The notes: generated by a model not told the origin, from the letters alone. Shown: positions 7,923 through 17,181, counted from the stretch's first letter. The stretch: DNA of 27,213 nucleotides from an uncultured Rubrobacteraceae bacterium (GCA_902806105.1 CADCVI010000153.1:526-27738), one strand, 5' to 3'. Numbers and translations: made by a program.

Positions 7923-8189
7923 ATGGACGCGGGCGAGAAGACCGGCACGAGGGACGAGCACTACGATCTCATAAGCGTGCTCTACCACGCCCTGCAGGGG
8001 GCGCAATCCTGCGCGAAATACGCGGACGACGCGGAGGCCTCCGGCGATGGTGAACTCGCCACGTTCTTCAGGGAGGCCCAGCAGACGCAATCGCGTCTCG
8101 CCGAGCAGGCAAAGGCGATGCTCGGTCTCGGGGAGACAGGCGACCTCTCCCCGGGTGGAATCTCCGGAGGCATAACGCCCCCTTCGTAG
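7923..8189 (+). CDS. Small helical protein, ferritin-like in character
   Basis: The 88-residue protein is almost wholly helical: EHYDLISVLYHALQGAQSCAKYADDAEASGDGELATFFREAQQTQSRLAEQAKAML. The two-helix pattern, with H/Y/E residues spaced along the first helix and ATFFREAQ in the second, resembles small ferritin-like or DUF892-like stress proteins, but the metal ligands are incomplete and I would not name a family. The Gly/Pro/Ser-rich tail looks disordered. ATG 7923 follows an AAAGGAA-type ribosome site. It is divergent from the frameshifted membrane gene, and the 335 bases before lipA suggest a separate transcript. Confidence 0.7.
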   Translation: MDAGEKTGTRDEHYDLISVLYHALQGAQSCAKYADDAEASGDGELATFFREAQQTQSRLAEQAKAMLGLGETGDLSPGGISGGITPPS

Positions 8190-8524
8190 GGGAAGACCGC
8201 AGCGGGCTTTTCCATGGCGAACAGCACCAGGGATCGACCGTAGGGAGCCTGAAGCACGGAGCGTGGGCTGCAAACCTTTCGGCCCGCATGCCCTGGCTCG
8301 GCAACAAGGTCCGCGGTCCTGCCCCGCTCCTGCTCGTACCCTACCGCTCCTAGGATGTGCGGATTCTCCCGCGGGGCGTGACGTTGACGACACCCCGGCG
8401 ATGGGCCGGTCTGTGAGGAGCTCTTGGGCCGAACAACCCCCGAACCGAGGGCGATGGGGGACACGGTACGGGCATGGTCGGGTGCGGTAGTATAGGACGC
8501 ACCAGGCGTGAGGAGGTAACAAGA
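8190..8524. other. Gene-free stretch upstream of lipA
   Basis: I find no convincing gene, tRNA or known riboswitch here. The last 60 bases contain TAGTAT (8488-8493), a possible -10 for lipA, without a matching -35. The ribosome site GAGGAGGT lies at 8510-8517. Confidence 0.4.
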
Positions 8525-9568
8525 GTGGCCCGCAGAAAGATCTCCCTGAAGGTTCTCGAGAACGGCACCAAGACTTTCGAGGTCAGGCACCGTTGGGAGG
8601 ATAAACCCGTCGCGTCGCCGCCGGACGGCATGCCGACCGAGTATCTCCCCTTCCGCCAGCAGCGGCCGGGCCTGCCCGGCTCGCACGGCCGGCCCGACTG
8701 GCTCAAGGCGAAGGTGCCGGGGGGCGAGGGGTACCGCGAGATCAAGGAGACCATGCGCGGCCTCGGCCTGCACACGGTCTGCGAGGAGGCCCGCTGCCCG
8801 AACATCGGCGAGTGCTGGAACAACCGCACCGCGACGTTCATGATCCTGGGCAACGTCTGCACCCGCTCCTGCGGCTTCTGCGCCGTCCTCACGGGCAAGC
8901 CGACCGAGCTCGACCTCGACGAGCCGTACCGCGTCGCGGATGCCGCCGCCAAGATGGGCCTCAAGCACGCCGTCATCACGAGCGTCAACCGCGACGAGCT
9001 CGCCGACGGCGGCGCCTCCATCTTCGCCGCCACGATACGCAGCATCAGGGAGCAGATCCCCGGCTGCGCCGTCGAGGTCCTCACGCCGGACTTCAAGGGC
9101 AACCGCGAGGCCATCCAGACGGTCATCGACGCCGCCCCGGACACCTTCAACCACAACATAGAGACGGTCCCGCGCCTCTACCCGGCGGTCCGCCCGCAGG
9201 CGAAGTACGCGCGCTCCCTCGAGGTCCTGCGCTACGCCAAGGAGCTCAACCCGGACGGGCTGACGAAGAGCGGTTTCATGGTCGGCCTCGGCGAGACGGT
9301 AGAAGAGATGCACCAGACCATGCGCGACCTGCGCGACCACGAGGTCGACATCCTGACCATCGGCCAGTACCTCCGCCCGACGGAGAACCACCTCCCGATG
9401 ACCCGCTACTACGCGCCGAAGGAGTTCGCGAGCCTCAGAAAGTACGGGGTCGAGCTCGGCTTCAAGCACGTCGAGAGCGGCCCGCTCGTCCGCAGCTCCT
9501 ACCACGCCCACGAGCAGACCTCGGATGCCCGCTCCTTCGCCGGCGCCAGCGGCGTCAAGGGCTCCTAG
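8525..9568 (+). CDS. lipA: Lipoyl synthase LipA
   Basis: This radical-SAM enzyme inserts two sulfurs at C6 and C8 of protein-bound octanoate to make lipoyl groups. The 347-residue product carries the auxiliary cluster motif [12 protein letters not shown] (Cys86, Cys91, Cys97), the radical-SAM motif CTRSCGFC (Cys112, Cys116, Cys119) and the C-terminal RSSYHA whose Ser ligates the auxiliary cluster. An N-terminal extension of about 60 residues precedes the core. GTG 8525 is chosen because GAGGAGGT sits 7 bases upstream; an ATG further upstream (8474) has no ribosome site. It is followed 16 bases later by lipB, giving the classical lipA-lipB pair, which supplies lipoyl domains served by the nearby LpdA. 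Confidence 0.96.
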   Translation: MARRKISLKVLENGTKTFEVRHRWEDKPVASPPDGMPTEYLPFRQQRPGLPGSHGRPDWLKAKVPGGEGYREIKETMRGLGLHTVCEEARCPNIGECWNNRTATFMILGNVCTRSCGFCAVLTGKPTELDLDEPYRVADAAAKMGLKHAVITSVNRDELADGGASIFAATIRSIREQIPGCAVEVLTPDFKGNREAIQTVIDAAPDTFNHNIETVPRLYPAVRPQAKYARSLEVLRYAKELNPDGLTKSGFMVGLGETVEEMHQTMRDLRDHEVDILTIGQYLRPTENHLPMTRYYAPKEFASLRKYGVELGFKHVESGPLVRSSYHAHEQTSDARSFAGASGVKGS

Positions 9569-9584
9569 AACCGCCGCAAGAACG

Positions 9585-10256
9585 GTGGAGGGACGGAAGG
9601 GAACCGGGGAGGTCGCCGCGACCTCCCCGCTCGACGTTCGCCGTCTCCCGGGGCTCGTCCCCTACGCCGAGGCCTGGGAGATGCAGGGTGAGCTCGTCCG
9701 GCTCCGGAAGAAGGACCTCGTGCCCGACACGTTCCTGCTGCTCGAGCACCCGCCGGTCTTTACGGTCGGGCGCGCGGCCAAGGATGCGGCGAACCTCGGG
9801 GCGGGGGAGGAGTACCTCCGCTCGCTCGGGGCGGAGGTGTTCTGGAGCGACCGGGGCGGGGACGCGACGTTCCACGGTCCCGGCCAGATCGTCGGCTACC
9901 CCATCCTCCGCCTCAAGGTGCTCGACACGCACGGTTACCTGAGGGACCTGGAGGAGGTCCTGATCCGGGTGCTCGGAGACTACGGCGTCGACGCCGGACG
10001 CCACCCGGACTACACGGGGGTCTGGGTCGCGGGCTCCAAGATCGCCGCCATCGGCGTCAAGTTCTCGAGCGGGCGCGTCACCTCGCACGGCTTCGCCCTC
10101 AACGTAACCACCGACCTCTCCTGGTTCGACGCGATCACGCCGTGCGGCATCCGGGAGTTCGGGGTGACCAGCCTCGCCAAGGAGCTAGGCGCCGCCCCCC
10201 CGCTCCGTGAGGTCGAGGGGCGTATAGTCGCGCGTTTTCGGGAGATCTTCGCCTGA
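9585..10256 (+). CDS. lipB: Octanoyl-ACP:protein N-octanoyltransferase LipB
   Basis: LipB moves octanoate from acyl carrier protein to the lysine of lipoyl domains, the substrate for LipA. In the 223-residue product from GTG 9585, DRGGDATFHGPGQ (His97) is the substrate-pocket motif, GSKIAAIGVK holds the catalytic Lys152, and TPCGIREFGVTSL holds the nucleophilic Cys187. N- and C-terminal extents match the family from VPYAEAW onward. An in-frame ATG at 9525 lies inside lipA and has no ribosome site; GTG 9585 lies 16 bases after the lipA stop. Start choice is moderate, identity is secure. Confidence 0.95.
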   Translation: MEGRKGTGEVAATSPLDVRRLPGLVPYAEAWEMQGELVRLRKKDLVPDTFLLLEHPPVFTVGRAAKDAANLGAGEEYLRSLGAEVFWSDRGGDATFHGPGQIVGYPILRLKVLDTHGYLRDLEEVLIRVLGDYGVDAGRHPDYTGVWVAGSKIAAIGVKFSSGRVTSHGFALNVTTDLSWFDAITPCGIREFGVTSLAKELGAAPPLREVEGRIVARFREIFA

Positions 10257-10325
10257 TTCGTTCGCCCCTCGGGTGGGTAGGAATCCTTTGCAAAGCAGCA
10301 GGATCCGCTACAAAAGGAGACGGGT

Positions 10326-10682
10326 TTGATCAAGGGCATGGCCAACGTGTGGGTGCCGGTTCAGGACACGGACCGGGCAGTTAACTTTTACGAGAATACC
10401 CTGGGCCTCCCGGTGGTGAAGAGAGACGGTCCCTGGGCCGAAGTGGACGCGAACGGGCTGCGCATCGGCTTGAACGGTCGCGAGCCGCAGGGCGCGCAGA
10501 GCGGCGGTGGTCCCGTCCTGACCTTCCAGCCCGAGGGAAGCCTCGAGGAGGCCGTCGAGGGCCTCAAGGGCCAGGGCGTCGAGTTCCCGGCCGAGATCTC
10601 CGACCACGACTGGGGCCGCGTCGCCACCTTCAAGGACTCCGAGGGGAACGACCTCCAGCTCTACGCACCGCCGCAGGGCTAA
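10326..10682 (+). CDS. VOC (glyoxalase/bleomycin-resistance) family protein
   Basis: The 118-residue protein has the beta-alpha-beta-beta-beta repeat of the vicinal oxygen chelate fold: ANVWVPVQDTDRAVNFYENTLGLPVV opens the first module and VATFKDSEGNDLQLYAPP closes the second. The usual first metal ligand (His after the first strand) is replaced (VWVPV), and the last position normally Glu reads Gln (DLQLY). Classical glyoxalase I activity is therefore doubtful; it could bind a ligand or use another metal set. TTG 10326 is supported by AGGAG 6 bases upstream; ATG at 10338 is the alternative. It is probably monocistronic, 69 bases after lipB and ahead of a strong hairpin. Confidence 0.88.
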   Translation: MIKGMANVWVPVQDTDRAVNFYENTLGLPVVKRDGPWAEVDANGLRIGLNGREPQGAQSGGGPVLTFQPEGSLEEAVEGLKGQGVEFPAEISDHDWGRVATFKDSEGNDLQLYAPPQG

Positions 10683-10705
10683 CCAGCGACACGGCAGAAC
10701 GAGGT

Positions 10706-10738
10706 GGGGGCGGGGCCTGAAACTCAGGCCCCGCCCCC
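10706..10738. terminator. Perfect 15-bp hairpin between convergent genes
   Basis: GGGGGCGGGGCCTGA pairs with TCAGGCCCCGCCCCC around an AAC loop, 23 bases after the VOC stop and 29 bases beyond the stop of the opposing VIT gene. Position and symmetry suit a bidirectional terminator. Confidence 0.8.
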
Positions 10739-10767
10739 CTTCGCGTGACACGGGGTTATTGCCGGCA

Positions 10768-11292
10768 CTATGCGCTGCCGATAAGGATGCCCGAGGCGAA
10801 GACCAGCGCGCCGCCGAGGATGACCTGCAGGGCTGAGACCAGGAAGCTCATCCTGAAGTAGCGGTAGCGTATAAACGAGATCGCCAGAAGCTCCACCCCG
10901 ACCACGATAAAGGCTACGTAGAGCGCCACCGACACCTGCGGCAGCAGGAACGGCAGGGTGTGCAGAATGCCCCCGACGAACGTCGCCAAGCCGGTGATGA
11001 CGCCGCGCATCGCCGGCGTGCCCCGGCCCGTGAGCGTCCCGTCATCCGACAATCCCTCCGAGAAGCCCATGCTGATCGCAGCCCCCACCGCCGCCGCGAG
11101 CCCGACCAGAAACGTCACCCGCGCATCCCCCGTCGCGAACGCCGTCGCAAACAGCGGGGCCAGCGTCGACACGGACCCGTCCATCAACCCGACGAGCGCG
11201 GGCTGCACCACCTTCAAAACAAAGTTCTTGCTGTGCCCGGCGGCCGTCATCTCCCGGCCACCGTACCCCAGCTTCTCCATCAACGCTCCCAT
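10768..11292 (-). CDS. VIT/Ccc1-like membrane transporter domain protein (iron/manganese)
   Basis: The 174-residue integral membrane protein resembles the VIT1/CCC1 domain found alone or fused to rubrerythrin (MbfA-type exporters). Diagnostic segments are [50 protein letters not shown] and [18 protein letters not shown], giving about five transmembrane helices. The polar G-D-G and S-E-G-L-S-D-D residues in the first two helices are those expected to face the ion path. The likely job is export or sequestration of Fe2+ or Mn2+; no ferritin-like domain is attached here. ATG 11292 follows GGGAGGG. A good promoter with an overlapping inverted repeat lies 45-95 bases upstream. Confidence 0.87.
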   Translation of the reverse strand: MGALMEKLGYGGREMTAAGHSKNFVLKVVQPALVGLMDGSVSTLAPLFATAFATGDARVTFLVGLAAAVGAAISMGFSEGLSDDGTLTGRGTPAMRGVITGLATFVGGILHTLPFLLPQVSVALYVAFIVVGVELLAISFIRYRYFRMSFLVSALQVILGGALVFASGILIGSA

Positions 11293-11343
11293 CTCGGGAC
11301 CCTCCCTGTCTTCACCTCAAGCACCACTAAAAGCAACAAGAGT

Positions 11344-11371
11344 ATTTTAAGCGCCAGCCTGCTAAAATCAA
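11344..11371 (-). promoter_or_regulatory. Sigma-70-type promoter of the VIT-family gene
   Basis: On the minus strand TTGATT (11366-11371) and TAAAAT (11344-11349) are separated by 16 bases, four of six and five of six matches to consensus. The start would fall near 11337, leaving a leader of about 45 bases. Confidence 0.6.
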
Positions 11372-11385
11372 GAGTGATTCTTGAT
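11367..11385. promoter_or_regulatory. Inverted repeat (candidate operator) overlapping the VIT -35 box
   Basis: ATCAAGA and TCTTGAT form a perfect 7-bp inverted repeat with a 5-base centre (GTGAT). The inner arm covers the -35 hexamer, so a bound repressor would block the promoter. A metal-responsive regulator is plausible from the gene; no match to a known box is claimed. Confidence 0.45.
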
Positions 11386-11721
11386 CCTGATTATGAGAGC
11401 CATTTGCAGTACGTGCTGGGGTTGATCGGGTCGAACGGCCTTCGGTGCTAGTGCCGAGTACCGGTCATGGATTGAAGCAATGGCACGATGGGATCGGATG
11501 GGCTTTTCGCGGAGGGTCCGTGGTATTCAGCCGTGCATTCTGGCCGTCGAGGGTAGTCGGACCGTAGCGGTAGTCAGTGCAGGTGAGCCGCCCGGGCGAC
11601 TCACGACGCAACGAAGGCAGTACGGGTAAGGACGGGAGGATCTACGGGGCGACTGGATGGTGGGGTGTGGAGACTGCGGGTCGGATTCGCCGAACATCGT
11701 CAGGGCAATGCTGCCGGCGAC
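11386..11721. other. Gene-free stretch between the VIT promoter and the hairpin
   Basis: About 335 bases without a supportable gene. A short plus-strand open stretch ending at 11451 (HLQYVLGLIGSNGL) faintly resembles an oxidoreductase tail but is too short to call. Confidence 0.3.
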
Positions 11722-11764
11722 GAGGGGGAGGGGCCGGGGCGAGACGCTCCGGCCCCTCCCCCTC
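11722..11764 (-). terminator. 16-bp GC hairpin after the ACS-GNAT gene
   Basis: Arms 11722-11737 and 11749-11764 (GAGGGGGAGGGGCCGG with its complement) enclose an 11-base loop, 30 bases beyond the stop at 11794. There is no T-tract on the minus strand. Confidence 0.65.
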
Positions 11765-11793
11765 TGGGCTTCGCTCCTGGGGTAGGAGCTCTC

Positions 11794-14559
11794 CTACCCT
11801 GCGTGCTGGTAGAGGTCTATGTCCGCGTGTACGACGCCCTCCTCGGGGTCGTGGCGGAGGTTGAAGCCGAGCTTGCGGCTCACGTTCTGCATTGGGCGGT
11901 TGGCCGGGAGAATCTCGGCGGTGATGCGGCCCAGGCCCTCCTCGCGGCCGACCTCGAGGAGCCGTTTGAGCAGGTTCGTCCCGACGCCCCTCCTCTGGTA
12001 CAGGTCGTTGACGAGCAGGGAGAACTCGGCCTCGCCGGTGGCTATATGGTTGCGGCTGAGGCGGCCGACGCCCATGATCTCGCGCTCGCCGGTCTCCGGG
12101 TCGCGCCTCTCGGCGACGAGGGCCAACTCCCGATCGTAGTCCGTAAAGCAGATCCGGGTGAGGCGCTCGTGGGCGGTCCGCTGGTCGAGGTTCATCATGT
12201 GGAAGTAGCGCATGTAGACGCTGCGCTCGGAGAGCGACTCGTGGAACCTGACCATCAGGGGCTCGTCCTCGGGGCGTATGGGGCGGACGGTTACCGTCGT
12301 GCCGTCGTCGAGGTTCTCCCGGGAGACGTACTGGTTCGGGTACGGCCGGATCGCGGTCCTCGGCAGGTCTTCTTCGGGGGTTGCGGCGTCGTGCAGGACG
12401 ACGCGGGCGTCGAGGGCGACGAGGCGCTCCGGGGAGGCGAGCAGCGGGTTGATGTCCAGCTCGCTGATCCAGGGCTGCTCCACGACAAGCTGCGAGAACC
12501 TGACCAGCAGCTTCTCCAGCTCCCCGATGTCGACCGGGTCGCGGCCCCTGACGCCCTTGAGGGCCTGCGCTATCTTCGTCCGCTCCATCATGCGCCGCGC
12601 GAGCGTCGTGGTGAGCGGCGGCAGGGCGAGTGCCCGGTCGCGGTACACCTCGACAAGCTGGCCGCCGGAGCCGAAGAGGAGGACGGGTCCGAACTGCGCG
12701 TCCACGCTGCTCCCGGCGATAAGCTCGTAGCTGTTCTTGAGGTCTATCATCGGCTGCACCGTCACGCCGTCGAAGTGGCCGGGGCCGACCTTCTGGAGGA
12801 GGGAGGCCTCCGTTGCGGCGTATGCCTCCCGGACGGCCCTCGCGTTGGGGAGGTCCAGCCTCACGCCGCCGACGTCGGTCTTGTGCGTGACGGTTTCGGA
12901 GTTGAGCTTGAGGACGACGGGGTAGCCGATCGCCTCGGCGGCCTCCACGGCTTCCTCGGGCGTGCTCGCGACGCGCGTCTGCACGGTCGGGATGTCGTAG
13001 GCGGCGAGGATCTCCTTGGCCTCCCACTCGGTGAGGATGGTGCGGCCCTCGCCGCGGGCGTTCGAGATGATCTCCTCGACCCGCTCGCGGTCGGGCTCGT
13101 CTTCCTCGCTCCCGGAGGCGAGCTCGGGGGTCTCGTAGATCGCGCGGAGGTTGTAGGTGTAGCGCCACATGTCCGCGAAGACGTGGGCGGCGTCGTCCGG
13201 ATAGTCGAAGGTCGGGATGCCGGCGCGGTTGAGGATCTCCACCCCCGCCAGGACGTCCGGGCCGCCCATCCAGCTTGCCAGTACCGGCTTGCCCTTCGTC
13301 CGGGCGTAGCTCGCGAGCCCCTGGGCCGTCCCCGTAGGGTCGGTCATGTCCTGCGGCGTGAGGATGACCAGGAGGCCGTCGCTCTCCGGATCCTGCGCCG
13401 CGGCCTCCAGGGTCTTCGCGTAGCGGTCCGGGGTCGCGTCCCCGAGCACGTCTATGGGGTTGGCGTGGCTCCACGGGGCGGGGAGGAAACCGTTCAGATT
13501 CTCCATCGTCTCGGGCGAGAGCTCGGCGAGCTCGCCGCCGTTGCGGATCAGGGCGTCGGTCGCTAGGACTCCCGGGCCGCCGGCGTTGGTGACGACGGTG
13601 AGGCGCGGGCCCTTCGGGCGCGGCTGCTTGCCGAGGACCTCGGCCATGTGGAAGAGGCCGGAGATGCCGTCGACGCGCAGGACGCCGCTACGCGCGAAGG
13701 CGGCGTCGAGGACCTCGTCGCTCCCGGTGAGGGAGCCGGTGTGGGACTGCGCGGCTGAGGCCGCGGCCTCCGTGCGGCCCGCCTTGATAACGATTATGGG
13801 CTTCGTGAGGGCCACCTCGCGGGCGGCGGAGAGGAACGAGCGGGCGTCGCCTATAGACTCCATGTAGGCGACGATGCTCTTCGTCTTCGGGTCGTCTCCG
13901 AGGTAGTAGATCAGGTCTCCCCAGTCCACGTCCAGCATGGACCCGACGGAGACGAAGTGCGAGAACCCCACGTTCTCGCCCATGCTCCGGTCGAGGATGG
14001 CGGTCAGGAGCGCCCCGCTCTGGCTGAGGAAGGCTACGCTGCCGGGCTGGGCCATGCCGCCCGCGAAGGTGGCGTTCAGGCCGTTGACGGGGCTCATGAC
14101 GCCGAGGCAGTTCGGCCCCATGATGCGCATCCTGCCGCTTCGCGCTATTTCCAGGACGCGGTCCTCAAGCTCCGCCCCTGCCGCCCCCGTCTCGCGGAAC
14201 CCGGCGGAGATGATGATCGCCCCCGGCACCCCGGCCTCGACGCACTCCTCGATAATCCCCGGCACCGTCGGCGCGGGCGCCACTATGACCGCGAGGTCGA
14301 CCTGCGCGGGCACCTCCGAGATCGTGGGGTAGGCCTTGATCCCGAGCACGTTCGAACGCCGCGAGTTGACGGGGAAGACCGTCCCCCCGAACGGGTTGCT
14401 GATCAGGTTCCACATGATCGTGCGCCCGACGCTCCCGGTGCGCTCCGTCGCCCCGATCACCGCGACGTTCTCCGGTTTGAAGATGGCGTCCAGGGGCTGC
14501 CTCTCGTACCCGAGCACGTCGTGCGCCGGATCCCCGATCGGTGGCTTTGGCTTCGTCAT
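11794..14559 (-). CDS. ADP-forming acyl-CoA synthetase-like / GNAT acetyltransferase fusion (Pat/PatZ type)
   Basis: This 921-residue protein has an N-terminal CoA-binding domain (about 22-125, [16 protein letters not shown]), a succinyl-CoA-ligase-like domain (about 150-300) with QSHTGSLTG whose His273 matches the phosphorylated His of ADP-forming acetyl-CoA synthetases, an ATP-grasp domain (about 505-725, [19 protein letters not shown] and ELDINPLL), and a C-terminal GNAT domain (about 755-915) with the acetyl-CoA loop [11 protein letters not shown]. This order matches the large PatZ/YfiQ-type lysine acetyltransferases that acetylate acetyl-CoA synthetase and other proteins. Because His273 is retained, an active synthetase half cannot be excluded. 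The start is ATG 14559. It is divergent from the SCP2/hydrolase operon. Confidence 0.9.
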   Translation of the reverse strand: MTKPKPPIGDPAHDVLGYERQPLDAIFKPENVAVIGATERTGSVGRTIMWNLISNPFGGTVFPVNSRRSNVLGIKAYPTISEVPAQVDLAVIVAPAPTVPGIIEECVEAGVPGAIIISAGFRETGAAGAELEDRVLEIARSGRMRIMGPNCLGVMSPVNGLNATFAGGMAQPGSVAFLSQSGALLTAILDRSMGENVGFSHFVSVGSMLDVDWGDLIYYLGDDPKTKSIVAYMESIGDARSFLSAAREVALTKPIIVIKAGRTEAAASAAQSHTGSLTGSDEVLDAAFARSGVLRVDGISGLFHMAEVLGKQPRPKGPRLTVVTNAGGPGVLATDALIRNGGELAELSPETMENLNGFLPAPWSHANPIDVLGDATPDRYAKTLEAAAQDPESDGLLVILTPQDMTDPTGTAQGLASYARTKGKPVLASWMGGPDVLAGVEILNRAGIPTFDYPDDAAHVFADMWRYTYNLRAIYETPELASGSEEDEPDRERVEEIISNARGEGRTILTEWEAKEILAAYDIPTVQTRVASTPEEAVEAAEAIGYPVVLKLNSETVTHKTDVGGVRLDLPNARAVREAYAATEASLLQKVGPGHFDGVTVQPMIDLKNSYELIAGSSVDAQFGPVLLFGSGGQLVEVYRDRALALPPLTTTLARRMMERTKIAQALKGVRGRDPVDIGELEKLLVRFSQLVVEQPWISELDINPLLASPERLVALDARVVLHDAATPEEDLPRTAIRPYPNQYVSRENLDDGTTVTVRPIRPEDEPLMVRFHESLSERSVYMRYFHMMNLDQRTAHERLTRICFTDYDRELALVAERRDPETGEREIMGVGRLSRNHIATGEAEFSLLVNDLYQRRGVGTNLLKRLLEVGREEGLGRITAEILPANRPMQNVSRKLGFNLRHDPEEGVVHADIDLYQHAG

Positions 14560-14899
14560 CTCGACCGCCCTTCAAAGTTGTCTAGCTTCGTGCACGGACC
14601 GCCGCGAACAGTACCGCCGCGAGCTTCCATGCCATGTATATGTAGTCTACACATAGCTTACCCGAAGACTGTGAAACCTATAGCCACTTCCCGATACGTG
14701 GCATCCCCGCCCCCCTTTGAGAGCGATATCTATGCCCTATCGCGAGCCACGCGCGGCACCGAACGAGGGCCGGAATCGACGCCCGTCGGAGGTGGAGGAT
14801 GGCATGTGGGAGCGCCGGCGCGGCTTGTGGATCCGGGTTTGCGCTGTGACGAATCGGGCACACTTGGGTTCGGGAGAGTGGATCTAGAGAGGAGGAAGA
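14560..14899. other. Divergent intergenic region between the ACS-GNAT gene and the SCP2 gene
   Basis: 340 bases without a gene. It contains an AT-rich stretch with the near-perfect dyad TGTAG-T-CTACA at 14641-14651, about 85 bases upstream of the ACS-GNAT start. A strong ribosome site (GAGAGGAGGAAG) lies just before 14900. Confidence 0.4.
14641..14651. promoter_or_regulatory. Small dyad, possible operator
   Basis: TGTAG and CTACA flank one central base in the only AT-rich patch of the divergent region. It is short and could be chance. Confidence 0.25.
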
Positions 14900-15295
14900 A
14901 TGACCGTAGAGACCGCGCAGAGCTGGGTCGAGGAGTTCCGGCGCGCGAGCGACGAGGACCCCGAGCTTCAGGCGCACGGCAAGTACTTTACGTGTTCGTA
15001 CCTGCTGGATATGGAGGAGCACGTCATCCAGGTGGTCATGAACGGGGGGAAGGTGGAGGAGATCCTGGTGGATCCCGGTCCCCTGGACCATGGGTACCAG
15101 TTTATTCTCCGTGCGAGCGCCGAGACCTGGCGCAACTTCGGCAAGGAGATGCCCCCGCCGATGTATCACGGCATCTGGTCTGCCTCCTTCCAGCGGGACA
15201 TGAAGCTGGAGGGGGACCTCCTGGTCCTGATGCAGAACCTGCGCGCGGTAACCCGTCAGATCGAGCTGTTGCGGAAGACCGGCGTACCTGTCTAG
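14900..15295 (+). CDS. SCP2 sterol-carrier-like domain protein
   Basis: The 131-residue protein fits the SCP2/SCP-x lipid-binding fold: a leading helix (TVETAQSWVEEFRRAS), strands YFTCSYLLDMEEHVIQVVMNGGKVEEILVDPG, then YQFILRASAETWRNFGKEMPPP and LEGDLLVLMQNLRAVTRQIELL. The last two blocks correspond to the classic 'a s x x t w x x l' and 'G d l x x l x x l' motifs of SCP2 domains. Such proteins bind fatty-acyl or steroid-like ligands in the cytosol. It starts at ATG 14900 after GAGGAGGAAG and ends 26 bases before an alpha/beta hydrolase that has its own ribosome site, so the two form an operon and may act on the same hydrophobic substrate (inference). Confidence 0.8.
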   Translation: MTVETAQSWVEEFRRASDEDPELQAHGKYFTCSYLLDMEEHVIQVVMNGGKVEEILVDPGPLDHGYQFILRASAETWRNFGKEMPPPMYHGIWSASFQRDMKLEGDLLVLMQNLRAVTRQIELLRKTGVPV

Positions 15296-15321
15296 GACCT
15301 TCGAAAAGAAAGGAGCATAAA

Positions 15322-16188
15322 GTGGCGCAGTTTTCGCCAGTAACGGGCCGCTACGTGACCATCGACGTCATGGGCGACGAGTGCAAGGTTTTCTTTCTGG
15401 AGAACGGAGAAGGGCAGCCGCTAGTTTGTCAGCACACCGCCGGGTGCCACAACCATCAGTGGCGCGACCTGCTGGAGGACGAGGAGATCACGCAGAACTA
15501 CCGTGTGATCGCCTACGACCTCGTCCGGCACGGGAAGTCCGATCCGCCGAAAAACACGGAGTGGTGGAAGGAGGAGTACAAGCTCACCGCCGACTACTAC
15601 GTGGCTTTCATCATGGCGTTCTGCGACGCCCTGGAGCTGGAGCAGCCGATCTTCATGGGCTCGTCCTTCGGCGGCAACGTCGCGCTGCAGCTCGCCTACA
15701 GGCACCCGGAGCGCTTCAAGGCCGTGATCCCGGTCGAGGCCGCCGACTACTCGCCGGGCTTCTACCTCGACTGGTGGCAGCATCCCCACGCGAACGCGGC
15801 CCAGGTCTGCGCGAGCGGGGTGTGGGACCTCATGGCCCCGCAGTCGCCGGAGAAGGATCGCTGGGCCACCTGGTTCTATTACACGCAAGGGTCCGAGGCG
15901 TTCAAGGGCGACCTGCACTTCTACTCCGTGGACCACGACCTGCGCGGCAAGCTCGACCAGATCGACGGCGACGAGTGCCCGGTGGTCATGCTTACCGGGG
16001 ACTACGACTACCTCACCACCCCCGAGGACGGCCAGCGCACGGCGGATCAGATCAAGGGCGCCGAGTTTATGGAGATGAAGGACATAGGCCACTTCCCCAT
16101 GAGCGAGAACCACGAGGTCTTCAGGGAGTACCTCCTGCGGGCGCTCGCCACGATCGAGCAGAAGACGGGCACGCGCGCCAGCGCATAG
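15322..16188 (+). CDS. Alpha/beta hydrolase
   Basis: The 288-residue alpha/beta-hydrolase-fold enzyme has its nucleophile elbow at FMGSSFGGNVAL (Ser115), a candidate acid in LTGDYDYLTTP (Asp229) and a catalytic His in DIGHFPMSENH (His257), a complete triad in the right order. YDLVRHGKSDPP precedes the elbow as in esterases and C-C bond hydrolases. The usual HG oxyanion loop reads CQHTAGCHNHQW, unusually rich in His and Cys. A cap rich in Trp/His (YLDWWQHPHANAAQVC) points to an aromatic or lipid-like substrate, otherwise unknown. GTG 15322 follows AAAGGAG. It is the second gene after the SCP2 protein and ends before a strong hairpin. Confidence 0.9.
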   Translation: MAQFSPVTGRYVTIDVMGDECKVFFLENGEGQPLVCQHTAGCHNHQWRDLLEDEEITQNYRVIAYDLVRHGKSDPPKNTEWWKEEYKLTADYYVAFIMAFCDALELEQPIFMGSSFGGNVALQLAYRHPERFKAVIPVEAADYSPGFYLDWWQHPHANAAQVCASGVWDLMAPQSPEKDRWATWFYYTQGSEAFKGDLHFYSVDHDLRGKLDQIDGDECPVVMLTGDYDYLTTPEDGQRTADQIKGAEFMEMKDIGHFPMSENHEVFREYLLRALATIEQKTGTRASA

Positions 16189-16205
16189 CCCCGTCGAGGA
16201 CCACG

Positions 16206-16243
16206 GCGGGAGGGCCGGGAACATCGCGTCCCGGCCCTCCCGC
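16206..16243 (+). terminator. Perfect 15-bp hairpin after the SCP2/hydrolase operon
   Basis: GCGGGAGGGCCGGGA pairs with TCCCGGCCCTCCCGC around an 8-base loop, 17 bases beyond the hydrolase stop and followed by TTCTGG. Confidence 0.78.
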
Positions 16244-16365
16244 TTCTGGCGCGTGCTGTTTCTCCGGTTCCGGGGCGGCCGGGGGGTGGAAGGGTTCGCC
16301 CTGGCTCCGGCGGCGGGCTTCTACGCGGGTGTTACGAGCCGAAGTTCGGCGGGAGAGACGCGGGC

Positions 16366-17181
16366 TTATCCCGTCTTTTTCGTGACGATGTTTTCGAGGA
16401 GGGTTTTGTTGGGAATGCGGTAGAGGAAGCCGTCCTCGGAGCGGAGGACTATCGCGGCGTGGCTTATCTCCTCGACCGTGCCCTCCACCTCTCCTACGGA
16501 GACCTCGTCCCCGATCTTGACGCCTTCCCGGACGTAACTGCTCGCCGCGATGTTCGAGGAGAGGGTCACGAGGCCGCCGCCGAGGGCTATGGCGGCGACG
16601 AGGCCTATCGTCGCGAAGATGACGATGGTGAAGAGGACGAGGACCGAGGTTTCGAGGCCGAGCTGGCTCGCGGCGATGAGGCCGGTGACGGTGATGATGG
16701 TCGCGAAGACTACCCTCTGGAAGACGCGCGAGCCGCGCAGGCCCGCGCCCTCGGCCTCGCGGGCGACGAGCTCCGAGAGCCACCCGGCCCCCATGATGCC
16801 GGCTATCAGGATCACGAGCGCCACCAGCGCCCTGCCCGAGAGGTTGACGAGCTGGTCCATCGTTTGTTCCAGCGACGCGAGGCCGAGGACGCTTAGGGCG
16901 CCCGCGAGGCCCGTGAGGAGGGTCCCCCAGAACAGGACCTGTCCCAGGAGCCGCGAGGGGCCGCCCTCGTAGCCGAGATGGAAGAGCGTGTTGGAGGCGC
17001 CGGTCCGGTCGAAGAGGTCGTCGAGGCCGAGGGCGTCGAGCAGCCGGTTCGCCAGGCGCTGGAGCAGGAGCGCCACCACGAGCGCGACGAGTATCACCGC
17101 CACCGCCCCTACGAGCCTCGGGACGAAGCCGGTCGCGGCGGTCGCGAGGTCGGTCATTATCTTCTCCAGCGTGTCCGTCAC
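16366..17181 (-). CDS. MscS-type mechanosensitive channel family protein
   Basis: The 271-residue protein has hydrophobic helices at about 17-40, 76-102, 112-134, 148-172 and 178-205. It then has the pore-helix/beta-domain boundary ALGGGLVTLSSNIAASSYVREGVKIGDEVSVGEVEGTVEEISHAAIVLRSEDG and the closing RIPNKTLLENIVTKK. The GD(x)V-G-x-V-E-x-I and (I/V)PN-x-x-L motifs are those of the MscS beta-domain; the large cytoplasmic vestibule C-terminus is absent, as in the shorter TM-helix/MscS proteins. It would gate under membrane tension or move small solutes. The GTG start lies 16 bases after the anti-sigma stop, so it is the third gene of the sigma operon. Confidence 0.88.
   Translation of the reverse strand: MTDTLEKIMTDLATAATGFVPRLVGAVAVILVALVVALLLQRLANRLLDALGLDDLFDRTGASNTLFHLGYEGGPSRLLGQVLFWGTLLTGLAGALSVLGLASLEQTMDQLVNLSGRALVALVILIAGIMGAGWLSELVAREAEGAGLRGSRVFQRVVFATIITVTGLIAASQLGLETSVLVLFTIVIFATIGLVAAIALGGGLVTLSSNIAASSYVREGVKIGDEVSVGEVEGTVEEISHAAIVLRSEDGFLYRIPNKTLLENIVTKKTG

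Noticed and set aside
8190..8524. Riboswitch or T-box upstream of lipA
   Set aside because: No conserved aptamer blocks or terminator/antiterminator pair could be found.
11340..11451. Short plus-strand stretch ending HLQYVLGLIGSNGL that faintly resembles an azoreductase-like tail
   Set aside because: About 30 residues with weak similarity only; it also overlaps the VIT promoter.
11665..13566. 633-codon plus-strand frame antisense to the ACS-GNAT gene
   Set aside because: The sense frame has four recognisable domains; the antisense frame is a codon-bias shadow.
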